From the NCBI GenBank assembly GCA_930367205.1, contig OV884009.1, positions 78,389,189 through 78,453,188 on the forward strand: a stretch of DNA of 64,000 nt. Reading direction: 5' to 3'. The notes under the pieces were generated by a model. It made no database searches. It was given only the letters and a program-made list of their open reading frames with translations, and was not told the DNA's origin. Shown here one piece after another: positions 25,420-38,700 of this stretch (its first letter is position 1; every line of letters begins with the position of its first letter). A program made the position numbers and the translations under genes. This DNA comes from Acanthosoma haemorrhoidale. Lineage: Eukaryota > Arthropoda > Insecta > Hemiptera > Acanthosomatidae.

Positions 25420-26330
25420 TACAGGGGTGTTCAAAAAGTAATGCGACAACTAAGTTGTCGTAAGAAAAAGATTTATTCATGATATAGTTACAAATATTTA
25501 AAAACTTTCGATGTTATTCGTTCGGGCACCTAGTTCGTTTTTCTAGCGATTTTCCCAGGCAAAGTACAAACCTTCCAAAGTCCTCGGAACGTGATTATCA
25601 TTCAGAACGGCTTGGCTGAGAGTATCGTAATGAGCACCCAGGAAGCTATCTTCTTTTGCACGCAGAGGATTCCTTTCTCTATCTTTTGAGATCGTCCACG
25701 TAGTGGTCAGCGTTGACGGTCTGACCAGGAAATACAAACCCCTTGTGAACCAAAATCCTTGCGTCGAAAAAGATAACCGGTATTTTTTTTCACTTTTGAC
25801 TTGCTCGTCCCTATCTTCTTTTGCTTTAGCGACGCTGTGGTACGCCATCCGGGACTCTGGTTCTTTACTTCTAGGTTGTACTCGAATGCCTGTGTTTCGT
25901 TCCGAATAATTACGTTGTCTAAAATATCAAGCTCTTTTTAAACACGTTCCGAAAGCTCATTAGCTTAGCGCACACCTTTTGCATGTTGAGATGGTCCATT
26001 AAGATGGTGTGCAAAGTGGCTAATTTAAGGTTCCAGTGCATGTGAAATCATCTTAACACTCATTCGACGGCCAGAGTTCATCAATTCAAGCACACAAGTC
26101 ACATATTTGTCGATGTGGCTAATTGATGGCCGTCCAGAGCAGGAGTTGTCGGTCACCAGTTTCCGTCCCTCCTCAAATATCTTCAAACACCATGAAACTT
26201 GCGAAGACGATAAAGCAGAGTCTCTGTAGGCTTGTTTGACCACGTACCGCTGCTCAGTCGTTTGTTCCATCACGCGTCGTGACATGGTCATCGCAATGGG
26301 TTCCACAGAATCAACGATGCTGGCGCAACC
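25420..26330 (-). pseudogene. mariner transposase fossil
   Basis: Decayed mariner element. On the minus strand the N-terminal helix-turn-helix region is open from 26306 (RRVMEQTTEQRYVVKQAYRD, then CSGRPSISHIDKYV and MSVKMISHAL). Frames then shift through HLNMQKVCAKL and NETQAFEYNLEVKNQSPGWR to TSKSKVK, IFFDA, LVHKGFVFPGQTVNADHYVD (with frameshifts), and a C-terminal LYFAWENR segment. The order matches mariner D,D34D transposases, which cut and paste at TA. The first catalytic Asp (family GDETW) reads Asn here (RNETQ). The left terminus is CAGGGGTGTTCAAAAAGTAA at 25422, preceded by TA at 25420-25421. The other inverted repeat is not found by 26470, so the 5' end is lost or unreadable. Confidence 0.75.
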
Positions 26331-27957
26331 GCTGTTCGGAGCAGACTGAATTTAGGCGCGCTGAAAAGTCAAGCTTCCAACCCCCCCCCTAGCCCAAACG
26401 CTGCAACGCACAATCGCTTAAGAATAAAATACTTATGAACATACCCCGTATTTTTATGTTGTTCGGTGGTTCGGAACGCTTCATCGTTTCCAGAGTTTTA
26501 AAATATATTTAATAAAACCGGAACATCAAGAAGGCCTACTCAAGTCCGTCCGAGGCCGATACATTATGCGATAAAAGATTGTTTCCTGCGTTTTAAAGCT
26601 CAGTAAAATAATCTTTGTAGAGGAAAGTATTTAAAAAAAACTTTATTACGAATAACAATCAAAACGCTGGTATATATATATACAAATATTAATCAGTTAC
26701 AGCGTTAGACTATACTTTTGTGAATGCTTAGACCCGAGTCTGGGTGCCTTGGCCCTAAGCAGGTCAAAAAAGGGTTGGATTTTAGGGGAGGTTACTTACA
26801 AAAACAAGGGGACCATAAGTCTCAACTGAGGTATACGTTTCCACCAAAAACGTAAGATATAATGAGCATTATATAACTCCTCCATTCTTTAAGATTCTTG
26901 TTCCATTAAGAATTAGGCGCACAGGGAGCGTTCAAGTTGAGCTTCCAGTGTCTTCAATCGATCTAAAAAGGTTTGGTAAACAGCTTGGGGCCTTATGTGA
27001 TTGGAGTAGATCACTCGTCTATAATTAGTTATCAAAAGTTAGGGAATGGCTGAAAGAGCTTACAAAAGCTTGCGAACTTTTACAAAACAGTCCTGACTTC
27101 AATTTCTTTAAAATGCTACTTGTAGTGATCTGGTGGGTTTTTTCAATATCTGATTTTAATTTCAAATTGATTGGACAATTGTTAAGATCTCTATCGTAGT
27201 ATATCCATATATGCACTTATTTACTCCATTCCCTGTTTTTGTATTCGATTTTTTGTAGCTCATCATTATGCTCTTCACACAAAAGTCATGTATATATAAT
27301 TATCATTTATTTATCTAAAGGTGACCTAGATATACCAAGCAATAAACCTTTATTTTTTATTACTAATCAACTAATTTATATGCAATGTTACAGAAATGAA
27401 ACGTATAAATTATATATAATTATGTAAAATGAAATAACCAATAGTTATTCTTGTACTAATTGATACTATATAATTACAGTTCATATTTAATAACTGATTT
27501 TATAAAATTATCTAAGCATTACAGTGTGTTGATCTAATGTCAATCAGCTTAGTTTCCATATAACTATATAGCCATATAACTGTCTTTGACCTAGTAGAGA
27601 GGAAAGCGAGTGTACAAAACTACTGGAATCACAATATAACAGTTTTTTTTTTTGATAAACTGGAAGTAGCTCCTAGCCTGCCATCTCATAAAATATATTA
27701 CCAAAAACAAATTCAAAATCTTAATCACTGACAATAGAAATTAACTGTCCTTCCCTTTCCTATTACAAGAAATCCCTGAACTCCCTCTGAGAGTGAAAAA
27801 AACATTAGTTAGATAATGTGTAGATGTGTAGATAAAATGTCAGGCAACTATAGTCATACATATTGATAATCATCAATAATTGTCATCGAACACTGATCCA
27901 CCAGAGACCAAATAGTGGCCTTGTCATCGACTGGCCTAAATGGGCAAAGATCTGGAT
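26331..27957. other. AT-rich interval, no gene seen
   Basis: Contains a C-rich run at about 26381-26390. The small open frames (27025-27216 minus, 27239-27427 plus) are unassigned. Confidence 0.4.
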
Positions 27958-28790
27958 TTTTTTTTTTTTTTTTTTTTTTTTTATTTCAAAACCTCAAACA
28001 AAATACAATGTACAAAAAGAAAAATAACAAAATAATCGAACTTACAAATTTCTCCTCTTCCTGCATTTAAATGCATTTGGAGGAGTGCATAATATAATAT
28101 CATTTTTATTGTTGTTAAAAGTTCATCGTTCTTATACAACACTAGGTGATGAGGCTCACCTTCTGTTTGTCGCCGCACCAAACACTAAACACTAGGAACA
28201 AAACAAAACTAAACAAAACAAACTAAATCTCTACCTAGAACCTAGGACTAGAGTGTTCCAGCCGCGACAGCGTCCTGCCATCGATGGGGGAACGGAGCGG
28301 GGGTTATAGTGTTAAACACCGGGTTTGTTAGATATTGTAATGAGTCGAAAAATTTGATATGTCTACGTTGGATGAATTCATCCACCGTAGGCAGCTCAAA
28401 TATCTCATGCAGCTCACTGTTTCTTCGCTGCTCGAATGAAGTACATCTGACCACTTTCATCAGTATACCGTTTTGGAATTGTTGGAGTTTCTTAGCTGTC
28501 GTATAGATCAGATAACGAAATAGCGGTGCACCATACAGCAGAGTAGGCCTGAGTATGCTCTTGTAAATCAGTAGCTTGAGACGCAGTGATAGATTGGGGG
28601 AAGTCAATAAGTGCGTAAGCCGGTAAGACTTCATGCGTATATGCTTCAACTTCTTCGCAAAATGGTTACTAAAATGGAGGTGTCTGTCCATTTTAATTCC
28701 CAGATATACTAGGTTTTTGGCTGGTGAATTTTCCTCCGTTCCTACTATGTAACTAGTAGGGAGCGGGCTTTTTTGGTCATGTCAGGGCAG
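27958..28790 (-). mobile_element. Jockey-like element B, 5'-truncated, poly(A)-tailed
   Basis: The minus strand is open from about 28790 to a stop at 28248 and contains NLVYLGIKMDRHLHFSNHF, then LRLKLLIYKSILRPTLLYGA, QFQNGILMKVVRCTSFEQRR and RRHIKFFDSLQYLTNPVFN. This is the region after the RT catalytic core in Jockey-clade ORF2, ending near the natural C-terminus. A 3' UTR of about 265 bp leads to a poly(A) tail seen as T at 27958-27982. The reading frame is intact where present, so this copy is younger than most others. It is a different family from Jockey-A (no shared 3' tail). No target duplication was found at the two ends. Confidence 0.8.
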
Positions 28791-29242
28791 AGAATGGCAT
28801 TGTCGAAGAACGGCAGAGCGCACCAATGACAAACTCATATCTTTACTATTTATCAGCGATTCGTGTCCCATCAGTATTTTCTTCCAGCCAAGTGTGTTGC
28901 CTGGTGTCAGGAAGGTCATTGGTTCCCCTATCTTCATCTTAGGATAATTATAATTGATCGAAAAAAGTGCCTAATCCTCCATTCTTAACTCAACTATTCC
29001 ACTTAAATGTAAGAACTCATGTTCCACAATCAAAGCGTCAACTAAATATATTAAAATGAACACTTACCCCAGCCAACATATATTCTTCTAAGTAGTATAT
29101 CCACTTACCTAAAAAACAAAAATAAATTTCTCATTTTTTAGTTATTAATACATACAATTGTAATTAATATAATGTAAATGTCTAGTTAGTCCATAGATCG
29201 TTTGCCTCGCCATTTTTTTTCTTTATTAAAAAAATTTGTGTA
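28791..29242. other. Interval upstream of Jockey-B
   Basis: A minus-strand stretch at about 28795-28945 is partly open, but I do not recognise it. The rest is AT-rich. Confidence 0.3.
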
Positions 29243-29360
29243 TTTGTATATATCGTATAAATGAGTGAATGAATGCAGAACTTGTGGGACGAATGATAAT
29301 CACATGATTATAGCTCAAACAGGGCGGATTAAACATTTCCTATACAAAAAAAAAAAAATG
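29243..29360 (+). mobile_element. Jockey-A copy: degenerate terminal block
   Basis: CGTATAAATGAGTGAATGAA, then ATGATAATCACATGATTATAG and AACAGGGCGGATTAAA correspond to the family's tail with many substitutions. An A-rich run follows at about 29346-29358. Confidence 0.5.
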
Positions 29361-31477
29361 TTACTGTCTGAATTTTTCTTACAGTAAATCAAAGGCAAAG
29401 GTATTTTTTACATTTAAATTAGATAAAAGATAAAGGGATTTAAATAGCAAAGAACACTGAGAGATACTAATGTACTCTGCTCGAGTTTCTAAAACGAAGA
29501 TTAAATGACTAGACAAAAATCGATAACATCGTCCAAAAAAAAACTTTATTGTTCAAAACATGTTGCTCACTAAAAATTGAATTTTCAACCAATGAAATAA
29601 CTAAAATCTTTATATAAGAAACCCTTGTTGATACGTGATTTCCAGGTTTTGTCGCCCAAAACTTATCTTAAAGTTAGTTAAAATAACATTGAAATCTCTT
29701 TTGCCGTATTATGTTTAAGTTTCTCTTAACCACAGTGTAAAAATCAGAACTTTAACTCGTGAATAACGGCATATTAATAACTATAATTAATATTATAGTA
29801 TTAAAACGGTCACTTTTTTTAAAGTTTAATTTATTTAATGATACTTTACCGTATTTCAACCAAATATTTATCATATTTTTACTTATTATTTAATGCAAGT
29901 TTTATGATTTCAGATTGAATAAATCGTTTTTACGACCACCTGATAAACATATAGACCAACGACCATTGTTTTGCCCTTTTTTAAAAGTATTTATTCATCT
30001 GGTTTTCGACTCGATAGAGGCCAAGTAAGCCCCGACGAAAAGGTGTTAATACTTAGTTATATGCAATGCTCAAAACCGGGAAATTTACTAAAATAAAAAA
30101 TCTATTCAGCAACTATAAAGTATAACAATTGTTTTTTCAATATGCCTGCTTTCTTTGTCTATTTCGTTGTGATGACCACTTCATAGTGGCTGGATGAGGG
30201 TCACGTATTTCCCTTGCAGAGGGTGCTAGAAGGGTAAACCTACAATTTATATGGTTATTGTATTCCACAATAGTAAATATTTTCTTTTAAAATTTCTATA
30301 CTAATATTAGGTGAAAATTCCAGAAACTTTTTTGTGTTCAATCTAACACCCATTGGCTATTGCAAGGTGTTTAGGCCACAGTCACATATATTTAATGATA
30401 GTTTATAATCAAATTAAATTCATATATTTGAAGTAAGTTGAGTAGGAAGATATGTGGCGAAAATCACCGGAAAGGGTGTTTATGACCATGAAGAATCCAC
30501 CCTTTGGGACAATGAGGGAAGCGGGATATCGGCCTTTTTTGACGAAGTGAGCAAGCCCCCTCGGACAAGCCATTTTGTTTGCTAGAACAGAGTCAGACCT
30601 CCATTAATCACCTTCTCTCAGTTACGAGTTAGACAGTATGTTTGATGAAGGCATCCGAAGTGCCTTGTTTTCTTCTTTATAAATAACTTCCTTCTTCTAA
30701 ATATACTTTCTCTTCACAATTGACACAGGTAGGGGATTAAATTAGATCTGCAGATATTAATATAAGCCATTTAATTTAGTTGTTTTATTGATGTATCGAT
30801 CAGTTCATATTGCAAAATCATTCCTACTATAATCCATAACTAGTGCGGGTACACAAGGGGGAAAAAAATAAAAGCGGGAATCGAAGGAACAGGCATGCGT
30901 ACAAGAGCTGGAGCTTTCGTCTGGGAGGGTGATGATTACCACACATACATCAAGCTACCCGTATGCTAGATATTTGGATGAGTTTATAGTTTGGGATCCG
31001 TTGGGGATCGTGTACGCCCTGTCGCAGGCTTCCAATCTACAATATAAAACATCAACTTTGGTTGGTTGCTCTATACGTGGTGGTGACCGTTCATGGCAAG
31101 GTGCCCTAACGTCAGCAATGACCGACACATAGTTTGCAGGATCGAGCGTGTCAGTGAAAAGGAGCCCGGGGGTCGTTAGTAGAGGAGTGCCTATGGCCAC
31201 GGTGGAATTGAGGGTCTCTCAACAACCCAAGAAGTGGAGGGAAGACGACAACTGCCAAGCCCATGCAGTAAGATCTCTTTATGATGCTATACCATGAATA
31301 GCCACTTAATAAACGAACTCGGAGGAACCCCTTCTAAGGTTGCAGACCGGGATCTGTTGTAGAGAGTGGCCTAAACCCACCTACAAATGCTTGCAAGAGA
31401 GCAACTACAGCCTAACAGCACCCAGGACCTTGCCGATAAACGAAGGTATTATTGGCATTTTTTTTTTTTTTTAATTT
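29361..31477. other. AT-rich interval with a GC-richer unassigned island (30.85-31.43 kb)
   Basis: Between 29361 and 30840 nothing is recognisable. From about 30850 to 31430 the DNA is GC-richer, with overlapping open frames on both strands (plus 30929-31132, minus 30955-31200). They are not conclusive for any family. The island ends in a T run at 31460-31474 next to a Jockey-A copy. Confidence 0.35.
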
Positions 31478-31675
31478 TATTACGACTTCACTTCCTCCAT
31501 CGCACGCGAGGGAGGTGACAGCCATGTGGACTTGGGGGGGCCTCTGGGCTGTTTGTATATATAGTATGAATGAGCGAGTGAATGAAAACTGTGAATTGGT
31601 ATGAATGAGATCATTTATCACAATTACTTATAGCCCAATCAGGCAGATAGTAATTTTATCATAATAAAGTTGTTA
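31478..31675 (+). mobile_element. Jockey-A copy: 3' UTR end and terminal block
   Basis: From GACTTCACTTCCTCCATCGC through GGAGGTGACAGCCATGTGGA and GTATGAATGAGCGAGTGAAT to an end of the form ATAATAAAG followed by an A run. The coding end is absent. Confidence 0.8.
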
Positions 31676-33060
31676 AAAAAAAATTTATTATATTAGTATG
31701 GTGAGCCACAACGAAAGAACTAAGAGGGTTGCCAAACCATGGGCTGATAGCATACAGTTTAATCATTGGCATGGCCAATAATGATTAACGTACTCCCTAG
31801 CAGCATAATGCTAAGTATGCTAGAGTAGTAATTTAGTTTTATTCATCTTATGGTCGTGGCTGACGAGGAAAACAAAAAAAATTACCAATTAGGTTAAAGT
31901 TGAATAGTTGAAGTTGGAATTTTACTTCCGTACTCACGTCCTAAAATGTAGGGCCGTTTTCTCGGTTTCCACGCAGCATAAATTTTAAATTTTATAGGAA
32001 GTGGGGATGTTTTAGGTGAAACGGTTACGCAGAGTTTGGAAACTTCGTGTAATTAGAAAGAGATTTATCTGGCGCTCTTGAACCGGAACGCCGAAACCAG
32101 TCATTAACTCCGCGAGCATCGTTCAAACAGTTAATAATTCATAAGTTTGCGGATATTAGTTAATATCAAATCACCCGTTTTACTTGCTCAACAGCTGCTT
32201 TAATACTTTCCGTTTAAGAAAAAACGGCATTTAGCTCGTTGGAATTGATTATTTGTACTCATTTAAATTTTTATAATAATATTTTAGTGCAAATGTATAA
32301 CGAATAACTCAAATACTAGAGATTTTGTTTTTTTACTTTGCATCTGAAGTATTTCTGATGAGAGTATACAAATAAATATTTATTACATCACGTTATGAAA
32401 GGTTATGAATTTTAAATTTAATTTATTATATTGATTTTTTGTTTGCTAATGAAAATATTGCTGTTGAAACCATGAAATAAATCATATTTTCAAACTTTAA
32501 CATTCACAAAAATTACATGATGACGAATCTATTCAATCAATTATAAATACCTAAAATGTTAAATAAATATCATCGCAATAGGGCATCAGATATTTTAAGT
32601 ATTTTCAAAAAAGTTTATTCATGGATTACGTAATAGCAAACCTACTTGATTTAATCATGTCACATAAAACATATGTAGCTTACACGACCCCCTGTATACT
32701 GTAAATATTTTGGCTAAGATATAATAACAAAAAATAACTTATAATAAGTAAGTCTTGTGACTGGGTTTTCTCTGAATTTTATAATTCTCAGGTCACAGTT
32801 AATAAGGAATTAAAGAATTGATGCTCTTAATGCCACATGAAAGACAGTAATGTAAACATAAAGTATTGTTTATTTTTATATTGTTGTGATATTTAGATGT
32901 AAATTTTGTGATGTTGCCTTTGATTTGAATTCGAAATTATTGGTAATAAACAACAAGGGCGGTAAACGACACGTGAATCATGGTTATGAAGAGATGAACA
33001 TTATTTGTTCCCATTCTATCTAATATTAATATTTATCATATAAATAATATCAAGGATTAA
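31676..33060. other. AT-rich interval, no gene seen
   Basis: No supported feature on either strand. Confidence 0.45.
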
Positions 33061-34115
33061 ATATATTTGTACCAGCCTCAACCCAGCGAAAGCGCTGAAG
33101 GCTGCAGAGGGTGCCAGTCAGTTAATCACCGAGCTGTCCACATTCAGGTAAACCCAGCCAAGACGCAAGGGATCGTTTTCTCGGTCCAGCACGGGAAAAG
33201 AAAGCTTCCACCCAGCTTCAACATAGACGGGACTAATTGCAAACTTGCCAATAGCATATGCTACCTAGGCATCAACCTAGGCAGACACACGACGTTCGGC
33301 ACACACTTGCAGAAGAAGCTGTAATGAGTACGTAGGACTTACTACTCTCTCCAGCATCTCATCACAAGCCCGCCTATATCCCTGAGGCTGAAACTGTTAA
33401 TATATAAGAGCGTCCTGAGGCCAGCACTGCTGTTTGGAACTCCGCTTTTCCGTTTTCTCCACACCAGCACAATGACTAGACTCCAGAGCTTCCAGAACAA
33501 CATCCTGCGCACGGCACTATGGCATACCCCTTTTCGTGAAATAAAGACTCCTGACATCCACGAAAAGTTCGAGGTCTCCACCATCACCGAAGCCATAAGA
33601 AGAACACACATCAAATTCTTCGACTCGATGAAACATTGCCAAAACCCCCTATTCCAAGACCTGACACCCCCACCACTACCGGCAAGATGGCAGCTCTCTA
33701 GATCTGGGAAAGCAGACCAAATGGTGGACATTACGGCCCTTGGCCAACCAACAACAAGCCTCTGACGGGCACCCATCACTGCTATCCAACTGAATGAACT
33801 TGCACTACATGCCTAGAGAGACTCTAGGCTCAGCCTTCAGGGGACTCTCACCACTGCACCGCAACATTTCCACCTCTACCGACGCTTCCCACACTCCTTA
33901 ATTCCTTCATTCCAACAGGTACTCCTAGTAAAACTCCTACGAAACTCCTAGTAAAAGGATCCGACCACCCCAAATAAATTCCTTTATTTTTCCCTTATCC
34001 ATAATCTTAAAAATTTGAGAGCTAAAAAAATATAAATATATATATATATATATATTTATAATAATAAATATAATTTTAATAATAAATATAATTTTAATAA
34101 TAATAATATTTTAAT
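33061..34115 (+). pseudogene. Jockey-like element C: ORF2 C-terminus with frameshift and tandem stops
   Basis: Coding begins in one frame (AKALKAAEGASQLITELSTF from 33086) and, after a frameshift near 33140-33147, continues in the frame of VNPAKTQGIVFSVQ and ICYLGINLGRHTTFGTHLQK. Two adjacent in-frame stops (TAA TGA, 33322-33327) interrupt it. The same frame then resumes with SLRLKLLIYKSVLRPALLFG, SFQNNILRTALWHTPF and THIKFFDSMKHCQNPLFQ to a stop at 33763-33765. This is the segment from the end of the RT domain to the ORF2 C-terminus of a Jockey-clade element. It is related to, but distinct from, element B. The 3' end lies in the A/T-rich TAATAA-type repeat at 34.0-34.1 kb. It is 5'-truncated near 33061. 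Confidence 0.8.
34030..34115. repeat. TA and AATAAT simple repeats at the end of element C
   Basis: A (TA)n tract at about 34036-34056 followed by AATAATAAATATAATTTT-type repeats. It is probably the expanded 3' tail of the retrotransposon. Confidence 0.6.
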
Positions 34116-35383
34116 ATTGGATTTGATAACTTTAAAATAAGAAAAGTTAAAAATATGAGACAACTGGCATTGGAAGAAAGAAGGATGAAAAAAGAGGAGT
34201 GCTTGAAAAAGAATATGACTTTAACGTTGTTCTTGTTGTGAGCACATAAGACAAGGTTTAAAATGGAGATAGTGAATGTTGTAAAACATTAAAATTCTTT
34301 TATTTATATGGTGATTGGGCATAGGAGAACAGCTAACGGAAGAGGAGTTTTTTCAAAGCAGGAAGATTGATATGATAGCAGTGGATATTACTGATCGCGT
34401 GGCAGGCCAAGGAGCAAACGAAGAATAAGGGAGAATTCGCCGAAGGACGAAGAAAATAGAGGAAGCAATAAGAAAAGGACATAAAATGTAGTAAATCTGG
34501 CCAGTCGCGAAAAATAATAATAAGGTAAAATAGAGTACAATTTTTTTTTGTTTAGTAAATCATTGTAGTTTGCGTCACAGACGTGATTGTATATAAATTA
34601 TAGAAAAGTTTTGTAATTGAACAGTTTTCCTTTTGCCAGAATTCTTTTTTATATTAGCAGAACCGTTAACCCTCAGGTAAAATTAAAAATAAGCAAGAAA
34701 GATAAAAATCATAACAATATATACAGAGAGATATTTAGACCGTATCTAATCTATATGTAACTAAACTGTTCATTTGTTATATTTTCTTAATCATTGTTTA
34801 TTGAGATTGGTCAAATTTGAGGAAATTAAATTCACCTCTAATTTTGTTTCAGTTATAGGAACGGTTTTAGCGGTGAATATTAATATGTAGAATAGTGATA
34901 TTACCGTATCGATATTATCGAACATGGACATTGAAAGCTGGGAAACGCTAACTTGGATAGAGCATGGTTTAAATTCCAACATGCTCCGGTGCTCCGCCCC
35001 TCACCGTTTGGTTGACATATCACAGAAACCATTATAGCGATAAGATGTAAGGTGTGAGAGGACAATAAGGAATAGGTTAGATGAAAAGCGGTCGACAGGG
35101 TGGCTTGAAAGGGACAGCTTCCGGTCGGTTGGAGATCTAGTGACCCGTTCCCGGGGTTTTTGTACTGCCGTCCCATCGACAAATGTGCCTATTTCCCACC
35201 GTGTGCTCCACCACCCACCCACCCACACCAACAGCTATCAGTATCTCTTCACTGCTGTATGGATATACATATATAGACAAAGGAGTGGAAAAAGTCTTTG
35301 ATTATCGACACGAGTATAAAACGTCTTTTGAGCAACGCTTACTGTTCAGGAAACACATTTATCATGAAATCAGTTTTATGTAC
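34116..35383. other. AT-rich interval, no gene seen
   Basis: Contains a purine-rich stretch at about 34160-34480 and overlapping unassigned minus frames at 34901-35231. A CCCACCCACCCACACC patch lies at about 35215. Confidence 0.35.
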
Positions 35384-35737
35384 AGTTATATAATGCTAAA
35401 AATATTGTAATGCTAATATTATATATAATGCTAATAGCAGAAGCTAGTGTATACCTGCCTCGTGACTTCATTGAAGTCACTGGTATTTTTAAGTAAGCAA
35501 CCGCATTCCTTCCAAGACCTCCATCCCAATTCCCAGAACTACCCTTCTCTTATACACATATGTCTGAGCTTTAGCCCCAGTCCCCAATTGTTCTCCGACA
35601 CTCGTTCCCTAACATCCGAACCAGTGTGTACATAACTATTAATATATTTGTACATACCAGTGTTTCACTTGTACTTCATAATAAAGCTTTTCTTTCTTTT
35701 CTTTTAAAATACTCTCCTCTACAAAGATTATTTAACT
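35384..35737 (+). mobile_element. Candidate solo LTR, AGTTA...TAACT family, copy 2
   Basis: Direct-orientation relative of 21972-22346, with identical terminal words (AGTTATATAATGCTAA and AAAGATTATTTAACT) and internal ATGTCTGAGCTTTAGCCCCA. TAATATATTT, a CCAGTG start-like word and CATAATAAAG lie in the last 100 bp, an arrangement expected for U3/R/U5. The flanks show TAC on both sides, which is too short to prove a duplication. Confidence 0.5.
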
Positions 35738-38700
35738 TACGATTAATTTATTAAAAAACGTAAGTGTTGTGTGGAGTGCAGCTTGATGTCCGTACGAGTG
35801 TTTCCCGTCCTTTTCTTTCCACAGTCTTAGAGTCTTTGGCTAGAACCGGATGGTAAACACGAGATTACTAAGTATATTCCAACATTAATGCTGTCCCAAC
35901 CTTTTCGTTCCAACGCATTCTGTAATAGCAACAAATCAATTTGAATAACTGTAAACGCAGATTTATGTAGAACCTGTATCAATATAATAGTTTGTTTCCA
36001 TAATTATTCACCATCTACAAAGGGACCAAGCCCTGAATATCACCGACTTAAGATTGGCCAACCGTAATGTAGTATCATCATACAACAAAGCCAGAACCCA
36101 AGAACTCCTAGATTATTGGACGACTTATTACGTTCATTTCAAAAATGTCCCCAAGAAATGCGAATTTTGTCTTTTATGGTATTTTTCTTAATTGAAGTCC
36201 TTTTTTTTTATTTTAGCACTAATCAATAATTTGATATAAACTATTTTGTAAATAACGAAAATAGCTCGATCATCGAAACGTAAAAGTCATTTAAAAGAAG
36301 CGCCTAGGTATGATGTGTTCCATGTATATGTGCATTATGTGTAAACACACCAGAGATGATCAATGAAGTGTCAGTCTAAACCACTTTAAGTTTTTTTTGA
36401 AGATTAATAAAAAGCATCGCGTTTACTAGATTATCGTCACCTTAGTTAAAGCTATTAAAATCGGCAAACAGGCATGAAATACGCAATTTCTATCGAGTCT
36501 TAAGACACGATGACCTTTAATGACTAAATGACCAAAATCATTTTCAAGTCATCGTGTCTAATGTGTCGTAAACCACGAAACCAAGGTCTGAAGTTAAAGT
36601 AAGCCTTGAATGGATTCTGAGCTGGAATTGAGAAATCTTAAATGTTGCTGAAAGGCTCCAGCATTTTTTATATTTTTACCAAACACCAAAGAGCATATAT
36701 TGTGTTTAAAATTTCAGATTGATAGAATAATTTTCACCATTGGCATCGTAAAACATACAGGCAGACAGGAAGTGAAAACATTAGAGTACCCAATCGAAAG
36801 AAGAGCCCGTTCTTCGGTCTTGGCAAATAATTTTGATTGTTAAAAATTATTCCGTCTGATTTTTACACAAATAAAACAAGGAATCTTCATAAGTATCAAT
36901 ATGAAATACAGTTTACATACTTTTGAGCTTTGTAAAATTACATGTATTTTAATTAACATGGTCAATGGATTTTATTTTTGTAGTTGAAGTAATAATATTC
37001 TTTTGTATGACCAGTCTCAATTGACTGGTCTCTTTTTAATGAATGAATAATTGCAATCAGATTGTAAAATATAAGCTAAGAAACGTGATGTATTGCAAAT
37101 CTAAATTTATAATTTTCCTGTAGTGAATGAAATAATAACGATATCACAATATCAACCAACCTTAACTCAAAATTTTCAGATTTCGATCGACCTCTTTGGA
37201 CTGTACTGGAAGGTAATAAAAAACACGATTGCTTCCGGTCCACATATAAACCGTGAGGCATAATTGGGGATTTCTTTTTGGGGATTGGCCCTGAAGTCAC
37301 AAAAACTCATAGTAATAACAATAAAACAAATAAAAACAATTAAAACGCACTCAACGTTTATTCACACCGTACACTGAAAACCGAATACTGAATGGAGTTG
37401 TTATGCTGTATCTATTGGAAAAAGAAGGATCAACAGGACCACAACAAACCAGCAAATCATTGAAATTTGTTGGTAAATAATTATTGTTGTGTTTACAGTA
37501 ATTTCAGATGAATTTAATGAAACTCAAGAACAAATCATTTAGAATTTTTTTATTAATTAGAACCACATTTTTATTTAGATAGTGAAAATGTTCGGTTAGT
37601 TTTTAGTCTTGACCATATATTTTCCATGCTTGGGGTTAAGCATCCTCAGTGAAATTTGTTCTGATAAAACAAAACGATTTCTCACTTTTAGACATGTTTA
37701 ACTTAATATGGAATTATGTAATGTTTGCATAAGAAGAATCTCCCTGGGTGTTACATAATATACTTCAACAGCGTGATTAAATATATGCATTATGTGTTCA
37801 CGGTTTAGTAGTACAATGTAAAATTAGTTGTTCATTTATTATGTAATATAAAGAAACCATAGTGTGATACATCGCACGTGGCTTAACTTTTCTATATTAC
37901 TGAACAATAAATTAATTAACAAGACACTTAATTAAGTTTCATGGAGATCACTGTATTCATATGTATTCTTGATAAGAAATATCACAACCATCTAGAATTA
38001 GATGTCTGTTCGCAAATTCCCGGTACAAAGATATTCCCAACAAATAGGTAAAAATATAAGGTTTCTGTATTTAAAAAAAAAATCAAAAGCCTAAAATAAA
38101 TATTGGGTGGGTGTTCCAATTCATTTACTTTACACGTTTATAAAAAAAAAAAATACAATTTATAGTTTCAATATTTGAAATTATTATGTTTCCTAATAGT
38201 TTTGATTACTATTTAATTGTTAACATGGATATTTTAGATATCATTTTAATCACTTAACCGTACTTAAGGATAATTTTATACATAGTTAATTTAATTATTT
38301 TATTGGGAACTTCTTATATATTATGGCAAGTGCCTAGTTATGTTATGCTAACATTAATAAAGCTCTTAGCACTTCAGGATGGCTGCTGAAAGCGCTTGTG
38401 TATAAGGGATTAACCTTCCCCTTGACACTAACAGTACCGGATGTGTGTATCTCTCAGATACACAACCAACGAAATTGCTCTAACATCACGAATAAATATT
38501 TTTTAAACTGAATCACACCAATAATATAAGTTAAACAAATACAATTTAATTTGTTTATAATAAAAAAATATGTATTTTTAAAATCGCATCGACACAAATA
38601 CTAACGTCAGACAATATCTCACTAAAATGACTAGCGCTTAAGATTATTTTTTATCAGTCACATCATTAATAATAAATGCGTAATTTGCTTTTGGAAATAA

